Source: an uncultured Thermogutta sp. (GTDB lineage Bacteria > Planctomycetota > Planctomycetia > Pirellulales > Thermoguttaceae). From it: 64,000 nt of DNA. The translations under genes and the position numbers were made by a program. Within the stretch, counting starts at the first letter, position 1. Each line of letters starts with the position of its first letter. This document shows, piece after piece, positions 28,623-37,425 of the stretch. A model generated the notes under the pieces. That model did not search any database. It was not told where the DNA came from and was given only the letters and a program-made list of their open reading frames with translations. The stretch covers positions 39,613 to 103,612 of the forward strand of contig CAKZMM010000042.1 of assembly GCA_937128505.1 (NCBI GenBank), given 5' to 3'.

Positions 28623-29690
28623 CTATCGCCGCGATTCGTGCAAGAATTCGCTGATCTGCTGGAGAGCAGCTTTCTCCACGGGATCAAGTTGGGCAAAAAG
28701 ATTTTTTTCGCGGAGATCGAAACTTCGTCGGGGATATCCTTCCGGCGCGTGTCGTTGGTCGCCGTTGTGGAAACACCAACCCGCCGCCCCCGCTTCGATC
28801 GCCCCCTTCAAATCCACGAGGTAGTCCTCGGCGGTAGGATCCCATCCGACCGAAAATCCCCGCCGAAACGGTTCCTGATAATGAACCGGTACCACTCGAC
28901 CAAGCTTGCGCATCGTGTCTAAGTAAAATCGCGTCAGCTCGGCGGTACGCCGTGGAGACTTGGCATTTCGCGGGCGATGCGGCGAAATGAAATCGAGCTG
29001 GCATTCCAGCACATAACTCCGAAGATCTTCGGCCGATATGTCGCCGGCATGCGACGCGGTGATCAATCGCTTCGGATCCAGTTCTTTGGCCCTCTGGCGA
29101 AGCTGCCGCAACTCCTCGAAACTTACGAACCGATCCTTCAAATTGCGTTCATTTCCCAAATCAAGGTACCAGTTCCTGTATTGCCGAAGCCGAGTTATCA
29201 GGACTTCAACAGCGGACCGATGTTCCTCGATGCTTCTCAGTCGGGGCGGGCCTGTGACGCCGTTCCCACGCGAGAGGGTCACGTCCACAACCAAGCCAAG
29301 CTCGTCGCTCCGACGCACTAGGTCTTCCAGCCGACGGAGGAAGAGCTCACGCGGACGACCCTCGGAGTCAACAGCCGATACATCATGATTGAACGCTGCC
29401 CAGGTGGCCCACACGCGGATCCAGTTGAATCCTAATTGCCGGATTTCGCGCAGATCGTGCTGTATCACTTCTTGCGGAGCCCCCAAGGCTCCGTAATAGC
29501 TGACACCAGATAGAAATGTGGGTTTTCCGTCGATTAAAAACTTCTCCCCTTCAACCTCTAGCTCCAACCCCAAAACGGCCGCGGCCCCAAGGGCCGACGC
29601 GGCCGCGAGCATCCAGGCGATCAAAGGATGAATAACAGGATGAATAACAGACGGATAAGGGCGCGTGCCTAGCTTGGCTATTCCAGCCAT
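28623..29690 (-). CDS. Exported glycoside hydrolase, GH5-like (clan GH-A TIM barrel)
   Basis: It probably cleaves a beta-linked glycan outside the cytoplasm. After a hydrophobic export segment the domain opens with GEKFLIDGKPTFLSGVSYYG, the typical first strand of GH5/GH2-like barrels. FNWIRVWATWAAFN gives the second strand. LDLGNERN holds the candidate acid/base Glu, and PVHYQEPFRRG holds the candidate nucleophile Glu. The ATG at 29690 places the signal core near residue 25; an ATG at 29750 with AAGGA upstream would add 20 residues. A 12-bp tandem repeat near the N-terminus encodes Val-Ile-His-Pro twice. Sequence alone does not settle GH5 against related clan families. Confidence 0.7.
   Translation of the reverse strand: MAGIAKLGTRPYPSVIHPVIHPLIAWMLAAASALGAAAVLGLELEVEGEKFLIDGKPTFLSGVSYYGALGAPQEVIQHDLREIRQLGFNWIRVWATWAAFNHDVSAVDSEGRPRELFLRRLEDLVRRSDELGLVVDVTLSRGNGVTGPPRLRSIEEHRSAVEVLITRLRQYRNWYLDLGNERNLKDRFVSFEELRQLRQRAKELDPKRLITASHAGDISAEDLRSYVLECQLDFISPHRPRNAKSPRRTAELTRFYLDTMRKLGRVVPVHYQEPFRRGFSVGWDPTAEDYLVDLKGAIEAGAAGWCFHNGDQRHAPEGYPRRSFDLREKNLFAQLDPVEKAALQQISEFLHESRR
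29626..29649. repeat. 12-bp tandem duplication in the N-terminal coding region
   Basis: GGATGAATAACA occurs twice in a row (plus strand) inside the predicted signal region of the GH5-like gene. It preserves the frame. Confidence 0.85.
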
Positions 29691-29856
29691 TCGGAGACCT
29701 ACATCACCACTTTTTGACTGCATCGAGATCCGAATTACGGAGGCCTGCATATTCCTTACCCTTCAGCGATTTAAACTCTTCTTGCATAAACATCTGGGAA
29801 ACAGTCGCAGGAGTTTCCTGCTCATTTTCCCTCGATCAATGGGAATTTGCATGTCG

Positions 29857-30390
29857 TTATTCGCTGGGTTTGCCCATTAATTCCTTGAATAGCATACTTG
29901 GCTGAATGTCCCGATTATTTTGGTACTTGTCGCTAGCATACGGGCGGTAGGGACCGCGGATTTCATGGTAAAAAATCTGGCAGATTCCCACCCCAGGATA
30001 AATTCGTATCGGTTGGACGGCAAACATTTCAAGCGTCCAGTACCCTTGAAAACCGACATCGCCGAACCCCGCCGTGACATGAACGAAAAGCCCCAGCCGC
30101 CCGATGGACGAGCGTCCCTCAATCATGGGGACGAATCCATAAGTTTCGGTTCTTTCCGCGGTTCGACCCAAGTACAACCGCAAGGGCTCCAGGACAAGGC
30201 CGTCTTCAGGGATCACAATGCGGCGGACTAGGTGCTGTTTTCGCATGTCGAGCACGTCATCTTCGTAAACAAGCAGTTCGTGATGAAGCGTAAGGTTATA
30301 GCTATTGGGATTGAGCCCCTTTTCATCAAATGGATCGATGATGATGTTGCGACCTAATTGGGCTTTAATTTCTTCACCTGAGAGAATCAT
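29857..30390 (-). CDS. dcd: dCTP deaminase (possibly bifunctional deaminase/dUTPase)
   Basis: It converts dCTP to dUTP, feeding dTMP synthesis; some relatives go on to dUMP. The 177-residue protein has the trimeric dUTPase-like fold with LNPNSYNLTLHHEL at the N-terminus, the nucleotide/catalytic loop GRSSIGRLGLFVHVTAGFGD, and GYWTLEMFAV with the catalytic Glu. The C-terminal tail PYASDKYQNNRDIQPS is the substrate-closing arm. It is slightly shorter than the E. coli enzyme (193). It lies between a GH5-like gene and nth on the same strand with separate spacers. Confidence 0.92.
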   Translation of the reverse strand: MILSGEEIKAQLGRNIIIDPFDEKGLNPNSYNLTLHHELLVYEDDVLDMRKQHLVRRIVIPEDGLVLEPLRLYLGRTAERTETYGFVPMIEGRSSIGRLGLFVHVTAGFGDVGFQGYWTLEMFAVQPIRIYPGVGICQIFYHEIRGPYRPYASDKYQNNRDIQPSMLFKELMGKPSE

Positions 30391-30697
30391 TGCTCACCGG
30401 TCCTCCGTGTCTTCACAAAAACCGTGCTATTGAAGGGCTCCCACGAATAGTTCGTAAAAGCCGTTTGAGGTTTCTGAATTACCTTGCAAGTAGTTAGGCG
30501 TCCGCAACTCCGAGGCAAAAGATACCGATTCACAAGCCCCAAATCCTTTTTCAGGGCACCTCGGTATTTCGGGGGGAACAGGGCGATGCGAATCTCATTT
30601 TCCTACGTCCCTTTATTCCTTACTTCTTTCTGCGACGAGCTCGAGCGGTCCGCCCCTTCTTATTGAACGTTTTCACAGTGGTTCAAAATGAAATCGA
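30391..30697. other. Spacer
   Basis: About 300 bp with no supported feature. It would contain the dcd promoter and the 3' end of the nth transcript. Confidence 0.35.
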
Positions 30698-31348
30698 TCA
30701 TTTCTGCACACCGATTTTCGGGCACAAATCGGCGATCGGACATTCCTGGCATCGCGGACGCCGCGCGGTGCATACTTTTCGACCATGGTGAATAAGCTGA
30801 TGACCAAAGAGGATCCAGCGATCCTTACGAATTTGCGCCATCAGATCTTGTTCGATTTTTTCCGGAGTTTTTTGCTGGGTGAGCCCTAGTCGGCGGCTGA
30901 TTCGCGCGACGTGTGTGTCCACCACAATACCGCTCGGGATGCCAAACGCGGTGCCCAATACGACGTTAGCCGTCTTCCGCCCAATGCCCGGCAGTTGGGT
31001 GAGCTGCTCCATGTCAGGCGGCACTTTACCGCCGTATTTTTCACACAGGACCTGGCACATTTCGCGGATCATGCGCGCCTTGTTACGGTAAAAGCCGGTG
31101 CTGCGAATGTCATTTTCAAGTTCGGCTTGATCGACTTTGGCGTAGTCGGCTGCCGAGACGTACTTTTGGAACAGCTCTTGGGTGACTTTGTTGACTCGCT
31201 CATCTGTGCACTGCGCCGAGAGAATTGTGGCCACCAAAAGTTCCAAAGGGTTCGAGAAGCGCAAAGCGCACTGAGCATTCGGGTAGTATTGGTCCAATCG
31301 CCGCAGCAGTTTCGCCACCATACCGCGCGAAGAAGGGGATTTGCCCAT
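30698..31348 (-). CDS. nth: Endonuclease III (DNA glycosylase/AP lyase)
   Basis: It removes oxidised pyrimidines and nicks the resulting abasic site in base excision repair. The 216-residue protein has LVATILSAQCTDERVN at the N-terminus. The helix-hairpin-helix LPGIGRKTANVVL contains the catalytic Lys, and VDTHVARISRRLGL contains the catalytic Asp. The 4Fe-4S cluster ligands follow the classic C-x6-C-x2-C-x5-C spacing in CTARRPRCQECPIADLC. Length and motifs match the family. A GTG or a second Met at residue 10 are less likely starts. All key residues are present, so it should be active. Confidence 0.96.
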   Translation of the reverse strand: MGKSPSSRGMVAKLLRRLDQYYPNAQCALRFSNPLELLVATILSAQCTDERVNKVTQELFQKYVSAADYAKVDQAELENDIRSTGFYRNKARMIREMCQVLCEKYGGKVPPDMEQLTQLPGIGRKTANVVLGTAFGIPSGIVVDTHVARISRRLGLTQQKTPEKIEQDLMAQIRKDRWILFGHQLIHHGRKVCTARRPRCQECPIADLCPKIGVQK

Positions 31349-32463
31349 GGCAATCGGCAGTCCTGACTGACCTAGATTGTTTCTGTGGGACTAAGTATCA
31401 ATGGAACTATTCTACCAATCGGCTATGATACCGCTGAGTCTGCGTTGTGTTGGGTTTCGTTCTGGGGAACGCGTCGGGGGCTTGAGTCACAAAACCAGGC
31501 CAAGGTATCCCCGAAGACAGAGCCTGTTAGCAAAACTCAGTTCAAACCCCCTTGGTGGACTACCATCATATTTCCCAACCCATAGGTTCGCATGTCAAGT
31601 GGACTCAAAACTCGCGGTGAGCGGACGTTGCAGTCCGCGGCGATCTTACCACTTCACCAATAGCCCTGGACCACACAGATTCTACCCGAGTGTTTCCCGC
31701 TCAAATACTCACAATGCGGAAGAGAATTCTTCCGTTAAGCCCTTGCGTTTTAAAACGAACCCATAAAGTGACGGCATGGGCCTTGCGTTGGTGGGGGCAT
31801 GTTGCATCGCAAGGAAGAATTCGGCTTTCCATCATCGTTTCTCGGCCGGTGATTGTGAGGTATCCTCCGCCATTATGTCAAGGCATTGCAGGATTTTTTG
31901 CAGGCCGCGCCTTGCGGGAAAATTGTTGAGCGCTGAGAAACGATGCGATGGTGCCCAAGGGAGCAACGGGTGACGTCCGCTGACTGTGCTTGGAAGATTC
32001 CCGCTTTAGCCTATCATAAGGCCTCAACACCATTCTCAAGCCTATCGATTAAGAATTCGGTGTCCCTTGCGGCAAGCCGGCAATATTCGCCTGGCCACCG
32101 CAGGGTGTGAAGGCACTTTAGCGGCGATGGGCAACTTCCTTAACTGGTGGACCTTAGGCTTAAAGTTCTTGCTCGGCCGAGGGTCGATACACCAAATCTC
32201 CTGATTCAAGATGTTTTCCGCCTTTGGGCTGCAACCTGCTCAGCGTAAGGGGTTTGGGACGAGAGCCTTTGATTTGTAGCAAGAGGGTTTCGGCAACGCA
32301 CCGGTACAGCATTTAACCTTCACGGGAGCACAGACCGGTGGCGAGGCTCTGCACACGCGCTATTCCGGGGTGGCTAGCTCCTAGGAGAGGCGTAGAATTG
32401 GCAAGAGGAAACAGTCGCTAGGTTAAGCCGTTTTGTGGAGTCGTCAAACTGGAAAGCTTTATC
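31349..32463. other. Long spacer with tRNA-like remnant and hairpin
   Basis: It contains a decayed tRNA-Cys-like sequence on the minus strand (31592-31666). A 7-bp stem CCTTGCG/CGCAAGG lies near 31782-31815. No other gene is supported. ACCGGT occurs at both ends of a ~40-bp stretch near 32299-32340. Confidence 0.5.
31592..31666 (-). pseudogene. Degenerate tRNA-Cys(GCA)-like sequence
   Basis: Minus strand from 31666: a 7-nt acceptor-like GGGCTAT, spacer TG, D arm GTGA-AGTGGTAAGA-TCGC, and an anticodon arm GCGGAC/GTCCGC around TGCAAC. The anticodon would be GCA with the loop one base short. A T-arm-like GCGAG-TTTTGAG-TCC follows. The T stem does not close and the 3' acceptor strand has no match to the 5' strand, so it is not a working tRNA. 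It could be a decayed copy or an RNA with tRNA-like parts. Confidence 0.4.
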
Positions 32464-33126
32464 ATGAACGACAGAAAGACAGCCGAATCCGCTTTGAAGG
32501 ACACTTCGGGTGAAAGTCACGGGGATTCCCGGGCGAAGGCCTCGCCCATCGAGGTACGAAAGGTAGATCAGGAGCGAATTGCCCGGGCAATTCGGGAAAT
32601 CTTGCTGGCCATTGGCGAAGATCCAGATCGCGAGGGCCTCAAGGATACCCCAAGACGGGTGGCCCGGACGTATGCCGAACTTTTCAGCGGCCTACATGTG
32701 GATGCACGCGAGCACGTACGGAAGTTTTTCACGGAGAAGTATGACGAGATCGTGCTCGTCCGCGATATCGCTTTTTGCAGCGTGTGCGAGCACCATTTGA
32801 TGCCCTTTATGGGCAAGGCACACGTCGCCTATCTGCCGAATGGAAGGGTGGTGGGGCTCAGTAAGCTTGCCCGGGTGGTTGAGGTGTTGGCGCGTCGCCC
32901 CCAAGTACAGGAGCGCATGACCGAGCAAATCGCCGAACTGCTCTTGGAGGAGCTGCAAGCGAAAGGGGTCGCGGTGGTTATTGAAGCTGTGCATACTTGC
33001 ATGACGGTCCGGGGCGTGCGTAAGCCGGGGTCGTTGTGCGTCACTTCGGCCATGAAAGGCGCTTTTCGCTCTAATCCGTCTACTCGAGCTGAAGTGCTGA
33101 CGCTGATCTATGGAGATCGAAAATAA
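32464..33126 (+). CDS. folE: GTP cyclohydrolase I
   Basis: It converts GTP to 7,8-dihydroneopterin triphosphate, the first step of folate/pterin and (by other routes) queuosine-type synthesis, as a zinc-dependent decamer. After a ~30-residue variable head, the core has [18 protein letters not shown]. The zinc and catalytic residues lie in [20 protein letters not shown] and in [14 protein letters not shown]. The substrate region [20 protein letters not shown] is intact. Length 220 is normal. The last codons (Gly-Asp-Arg-Lys-stop) are part of a ~20-bp near-tandem duplication that runs into the spacer. It is monocistronic as far as can be seen. Confidence 0.96.
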   Translation: MNDRKTAESALKDTSGESHGDSRAKASPIEVRKVDQERIARAIREILLAIGEDPDREGLKDTPRRVARTYAELFSGLHVDAREHVRKFFTEKYDEIVLVRDIAFCSVCEHHLMPFMGKAHVAYLPNGRVVGLSKLARVVEVLARRPQVQERMTEQIAELLLEELQAKGVAVVIEAVHTCMTVRGVRKPGSLCVTSAMKGAFRSNPSTRAEVLTLIYGDRK

Positions 33127-33654
33127 AAGGTGGAGATCGAAGGATAAAACGAAGGATATGGCGTAAGTTGAAGGTAGGAAAGTGAAAGCCGAATAAACGC
33201 CGCGGGTCTTTCGATTATCCTAAACAACGAAGTAGCTCCGCAGGTATTCTCAAGGCAAGGCGAGTAAGAAGGGCTTTTCCTTGTTGCTCAGCTCTGTCTG
33301 CACTGGTCAGTGCCTTGCTAGCCTTGAAGAGGTTTAACGTCGCCAAACCGGTACTATGTGTGATCATTACCCTCTACAAAGGCGTTTGAATCCCTCTCAC
33401 GTCGCGGCTGGCGCATTTGCCCGAGCATAAATCCTACACCCCTAGTTCTTCTAATACGCTACTTGGTCTGTAGGGATTTCCGCCCGCCAAGTCCCGGTGG
33501 TTCTTGCACGGTAGGGGTTGATCGGGTTAAGCTCAAGTGAGCTTCAAGCTCGTAAGGATCAATATCGTAAGGATCAATATCTTACGCCAACGAGCTGCGT
33601 TAACTTTGCGTGTGCGTGGTTTAGAGGAAGAAACGGAAATCGCGGGCCTACTTC
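33127..33654. other. Spacer with partial duplication of the folE 3' end and a 15-bp tandem repeat
   Basis: TGGAGATCGAA at the end of folE recurs about 20 bp downstream. A 15-bp repeat lies at 33551-33580. No gene is supported. Confidence 0.5.
33551..33580. repeat. 15-bp perfect tandem repeat
   Basis: CGTAAGGATCAATAT occurs twice without a gap, about 75 bp before the start of the FAD/Fe-S dehydrogenase gene. Confidence 0.9.
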
Positions 33655-36600
33655 ATGCCGGAATTAGATCGCCAAAGGGCGCGCATCCAAGAGGATCTCC
33701 GGGGAATAGTCTCCGGGCAAGTGCGCTGCGATCCCCTTTTCTGTCAACTCTATGCCACCGATGGAAGCATCTTTGAGGTGGTCCCGATTGGGGTGGTTTG
33801 CCCGTCGAGCGTCTCCGATGTTGTGGCGTGCGTTCAGTATGCCCGGGAAACCGGGATTCCCATTGTGGCGCGCGGCGCTGGAAGTGGTACGGCCGGCGGT
33901 GCATTGGGAGGGGGTTTGATCCTGGATTTTTCCCGAAACATGCGTCGGCTCATTGAACTGGGGGATCATGCCGTTCGCGTTCAAGCGGGCATCACTCTCG
34001 AAAGACTGAATTCTCAACTCCGTCAACGTCGCCGGTGGCTGCCGATTAATCGAGCCTCAGAGTCGATCGGAACCATCGGTGGGGCTATTGCTACCGACGC
34101 AAGCGGGCGATATGCCAGCCGATATGGCTCGGTCCGCCGGTATGTCCGGAAAATGCAGGTCGTTCTCGCCGATGGCCAAGTGATCGAGGTTAGTGGCGGG
34201 CTAAGGCCGGTATCGCAGATCGGCTCTCCTTCTACGGGCACGGGGCGATTCATTTGGAGTGACGTCAGGACCTTGCTTGCAAGCTACCAGGCGGCGATTG
34301 TGGAGGAGCAATCGATTCCGCTCATTAGTTACGGGGGCTATCGCGTTCGCAATGCCATCAACTGTGCTTCCACGGTGGATGAACCTGTGATCGACCCGGT
34401 GAGTTTACTCGTCGGGTCAGAAGGGACCTTGGGTCTGGTGACAGAGGTGGAGCTGGGCTTCGCGGAGTTGCCCGTATACGCAGGTGCCACGCTAATACTT
34501 TTCGAGGGATTTGAGCAAGCCGCCGAGGCCGCGGTGAGGATCCTGGAGGCCGATCCTGTAGCTTGCGAGTTGATAGATAACCGCCAGCTTGTTTTGGCCC
34601 GGGAAGATGATGCTAGGTTGGCGGCTTTGATTCCGGCAGGTGCGCAGGCAGCGGTACTTGTGGAGTATTTAGGGAAGAGTCCCGAAGAGATCGAGGACCT
34701 TTCCGCGAGGCTCGACGCTCTTTTAAAAAAACTCGGCTTCAACCGCCGATTTCTGCGGCATTTCACCGAGCTCATAGATTCTGGCGTAAGGGAGTTAGAA
34801 AGTATTCGCCGACTGGCAAGACCGGTGCAGCCAGCCTTTTATCGCTCACCGGGTGCTCGATTACCTGTGGTTTTCTTAGAGGACGCGGCGGCGCCTGCCG
34901 ACAAACTTCCTCGACTACTGACTCGGCTGTTTCAAGTCCTCCAGGGATTTGAGGTAACCGCTGCACTTTACTGCTCCATGAGCACGGGTAAGGTTCACCT
35001 CGCTCCTCTTATCGATTTGACGGATAAGGAGGAAGTGCGGCGACTCCCCTTACTGGCAGAAAAAGTGTACGAGCTGATTCTGGACGCTCGTGGCTCGATC
35101 ACCACCAGTGGCGGTTGGGGGCTGAGTCGGACTCCTTTTCTGGGGTATCAGTATCCGAAGCTTCGGGAGGTTTTTAGGCAGCTTAAGGGAGTGTTTGATC
35201 CGACGGGACTTTTGAACCCGGGCAAAATCGTCGGGAACGAAACCATCGACTGGCAAAGTCTTCGGCATTTCGCCCCCGGCTTCGGAGGTAAAGACGAGGT
35301 TTCCCTCGTCGGAAAGCACACTCCGCAACCGGGGGGAAGGCCGATCGCAGCATTTCCGAACGCCGAGAGCTGGAATGATTTGCCGGCACTCCAGGATCAA
35401 TTGCGGCGTTGCAACGGATGCGGGGAATGCCGGACGCAATCTCTGCGGCTACGCATGTGCCCGCTTTTCCGGGTGTTGCCGACGGAAGAGGCTTCTCCTC
35501 GGGCAAAGGCAAATCTGTTGCGAGGACTCCTTGGGGGAAGGTTGCCGCCAAGTGTGTTAGCTGAGGATGCCTTGCGGTCAGTGGCCGATCTTTGTTTTCA
35601 GTGTCACGTCTGCACGGTCGAGTGCCCCGTGGAGGTAGATATCCCGCGGGTTGTCATGCGGTTGAAAGGGGCTCATGCAGCAGCAAAGGGGCTACTTTTA
35701 TCGGATTGGGTGATGGCCCGGTTAGATCGCTTGCTCGCCCTAGCAATCCGCATGCCGCGCGTGGCAAATTGGATCCTTAAGAACCGTCTAATGCGGTGGC
35801 TCTTGGAGAAGACATTAGGAATCGCACAAGGTCGAAAGATACCACCGCTTGCAAACAGCGATTTTCTTCGCTGGGCATCCCGCAAACGATTGACACGCCC
35901 CATTCGCCGGACTGCGCCCAAGGTTGCTTTCTTCGTCGATCTTTTCGTCAACTATTTCGATCCGACGCTCGGACAACTATTCCTAAGTATCTTGGAGCAT
36001 AACGGAATTGCGGTTTACGTACCGGAACGGCAAGTTCAATCTGGTTTGCCAGCAATCACGTGCGGAGCTTTGGACATTGCTAGACAGCTTGCCAGTCGGA
36101 ATTTGCAGGTGCTCGGTGATGCGGTCCGGCAAGGCTATCATGTGGTGACCACCGAGCCGGCGGTAGCCTTGTGCTTGAAACGTGAGTACCCGCAGCTTTT
36201 AGATCACCCGGATGCCGCGTTAGTCGCCGCTAATACCTCGGATGCGTGCAGCTATCTTTGGGCGCTTCACCGCCGCGGGGCGTTGCAATTGGACTTCTCG
36301 CCCCTAAGTACCACCGTGGGATATCAAATGCCTTGCCGGCTCAAAGCTCTAAGGGTAGGTTCGCCTGGGGAAAGTCTGCTGCGGCTCATCCCCGGCCTAA
36401 AGGTCATTCATTTAGAGACGGGCTGTTCGGGAATCGCAGGTACGTTTGGTTTGAAAGCGACGAACTATCGAACCAGTTTACGGGTGGGATTTCCCCTTAT
36501 AAGCTCGCTGCGTGATCCGCAGATCCAGGCGGGAACAACCGAATGCAGTGCCTGTAAAATTCAGATGGAGCAAGGGACGAGCAAGCCGACCGTTCATCCA

Positions 36601-36672
36601 TTGAAACTTCTAGCGTGTGCTTACGGGATGGTAGATGCGACGGAGCTTCTGGCACCGAGGGCCGGGGGTTAA
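33655..36672 (+). CDS. FAD-linked oxidase fused to Fe-S/CCG module (YdiJ-like D-2-hydroxyacid dehydrogenase)
   Basis: It is predicted to oxidise a D-2-hydroxyacid such as D-lactate, D-2-hydroxyglutarate or glycolate and pass electrons to a membrane carrier. Domain order: FAD-binding PCMH domain (GAGSGTAGGALGGGLILDFS near residue 80, SIGTIGGAIATDASG near 140), FAD-oxidase C-terminal domain ending LKGVFDPTGLLNPGKIV, and a 4Fe-4S pair. The Fe-S motifs are CNGCGECRTQSLRLRMCP at ~585 and CFQCHVCTVECP at ~645. The C-terminal cysteine-rich region has TGCSGIAGTFG and ECSACKIQME. This GlcD-GlcF fusion in one 1005-residue chain matches the size and layout of E. coli YdiJ. The substrate is not decided by sequence. 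Confidence 0.9.
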   Translation: MPELDRQRARIQEDLRGIVSGQVRCDPLFCQLYATDGSIFEVVPIGVVCPSSVSDVVACVQYARETGIPIVARGAGSGTAGGALGGGLILDFSRNMRRLIELGDHAVRVQAGITLERLNSQLRQRRRWLPINRASESIGTIGGAIATDASGRYASRYGSVRRYVRKMQVVLADGQVIEVSGGLRPVSQIGSPSTGTGRFIWSDVRTLLASYQAAIVEEQSIPLISYGGYRVRNAINCASTVDEPVIDPVSLLVGSEGTLGLVTEVELGFAELPVYAGATLILFEGFEQAAEAAVRILEADPVACELIDNRQLVLAREDDARLAALIPAGAQAAVLVEYLGKSPEEIEDLSARLDALLKKLGFNRRFLRHFTELIDSGVRELESIRRLARPVQPAFYRSPGARLPVVFLEDAAAPADKLPRLLTRLFQVLQGFEVTAALYCSMSTGKVHLAPLIDLTDKEEVRRLPLLAEKVYELILDARGSITTSGGWGLSRTPFLGYQYPKLREVFRQLKGVFDPTGLLNPGKIVGNETIDWQSLRHFAPGFGGKDEVSLVGKHTPQPGGRPIAAFPNAESWNDLPALQDQLRRCNGCGECRTQSLRLRMCPLFRVLPTEEASPRAKANLLRGLLGGRLPPSVLAEDALRSVADLCFQCHVCTVECPVEVDIPRVVMRLKGAHAAAKGLLLSDWVMARLDRLLALAIRMPRVANWILKNRLMRWLLEKTLGIAQGRKIPPLANSDFLRWASRKRLTRPIRRTAPKVAFFVDLFVNYFDPTLGQLFLSILEHNGIAVYVPERQVQSGLPAITCGALDIARQLASRNLQVLGDAVRQGYHVVTTEPAVALCLKREYPQLLDHPDAALVAANTSDACSYLWALHRRGALQLDFSPLSTTVGYQMPCRLKALRVGSPGESLLRLIPGLKVIHLETGCSGIAGTFGLKATNYRTSLRVGFPLISSLRDPQIQAGTTECSACKIQMEQGTSKPTVHPLKLLACAYGMVDATELLAPRAGG

Positions 36673-36753
36673 CTGCGTGAAATTTTCCATCCAGCGCGAT
36701 AACCCTTGTTCCTTAAAGGGTGGATGCGGGGCCCGCGCTGAGTCACGGACAAA

Positions 36754-36874
36754 TTGTCATATTGCAGTTCTGACATGTTGTTATATTGCGCTTCTTCGGA
36801 TGGTAGGTCGAGATGCGCGAGAAATGCCTCGGGAGGAGTCACAGACATATTGCCATTTTGCGACTCTTCGGATG
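36754..36874. repeat. Three diverged copies of a ~25-bp unit
   Basis: Units at 36754-36777, 36778-36802 (adjacent) and 36850-36874 share the form TTGnnATnTTGC...TC...ATG. The last two both end in TCTTCGGATG or TTCTTCGGATG. GAGTCAC precedes the first (36740) and third (36836) in similar context. Confidence 0.65.
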
Positions 36875-36930
36875 AAAGGATTAGCGTTTATCTTGCGCTT
36901 TTTCGTATCGGAGGATAAGGGTCGCGAACG

Positions 36931-36966
36931 TTGGCAACGCCAAAATATTTGGCAACGCCAAAATAC
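36931..36966. repeat. 18-bp tandem repeat, each unit a small hairpin
   Basis: TTGGCAACGCCAAAATAT and the same sequence ending in C lie side by side. Each contains the perfect 5-bp hairpin TTGGC-AAC-GCCAA. Confidence 0.9.
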
Positions 36967-37104
36967 AGTTACGTTAGTACGGCCTAACACGGCCCTGCCG
37001 CACACCTGCTTGAGTTAAAACTCATAGTGAGGCACGTTGATTTTCGGCCGCGTCGACCGAAGCTATACGGCAATGCCGGGTATTGGGATTCAGGCTAACC
37101 GCGA

Positions 37105-37350
37105 ATGAAAGTCCGTGTGAGGTTTTTCGCTTTGGCTCGAGAGCTTGCCGAGGAACGGGAGCTGGAAGTTGAGCTTGCTGAAGGGGCCACGATCGCCCAA
37201 CTGCGTCAGGAGCTCAGAACGGCTCTTCCGGCATTAGCTCCCATTGTCGGGGCTTTATCCTTTGCAATCGACGACCGATACGTAGACTCGAACACCTCGA
37301 TTCCACCAAGTGCCATTGTCGATTGCTTTCCCCCGGTAAGCGGCGGTTAG
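37105..37350 (+). CDS. moaD: MoaD/ThiS-family sulfur carrier protein
   Basis: It is a small ubiquitin-fold protein of 81 residues that carries sulfur as a C-terminal thiocarboxylate, most likely for molybdopterin (or tungstopterin) synthesis. The N-terminal strand MKVRVRFFALARELAEE and the internal LPALAPIVGALSFAIDD fit MoaD. The chain ends in PPVSGG, the required terminal Gly-Gly. ATIAQLRQEL is the helix after the first hairpin. No moaE, moaA or molybdoenzyme is seen in this window. The next gene, 75 bp downstream on the same strand, encodes a zinc-ribbon protein and may be cotranscribed. A link to a tungsten/molybdenum enzyme system is inferred only. Confidence 0.85.
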   Translation: MKVRVRFFALARELAEERELEVELAEGATIAQLRQELRTALPALAPIVGALSFAIDDRYVDSNTSIPPSAIVDCFPPVSGG

Positions 37351-37425
37351 GTTTCCGAAGGAGACCTCGTGGGCTCCGTGTGATAGCCGTGTGCGAGGAA
37401 CAAGCCTTATACGAGGAAAACGTGC

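Larger units (their letters stand above)
36673..37104. other. Repeat-rich spacer upstream of moaD
   Basis: It contains three related ~25-bp units (36754-36777, 36778-36802, 36850-36874) and an 18-bp tandem hairpin repeat (36931-36966). Closer to moaD are two short hairpins, TTCGG/CCGAA around 37042-37060 and CGGC/GCCG around 37070-37080. I cannot match a Moco riboswitch. Confidence 0.55.

Noticed and set aside
36673..37104. Possible molybdenum-cofactor riboswitch upstream of moaD
   Set aside because: Short hairpins are present, but I could not find the conserved Moco RNA core.
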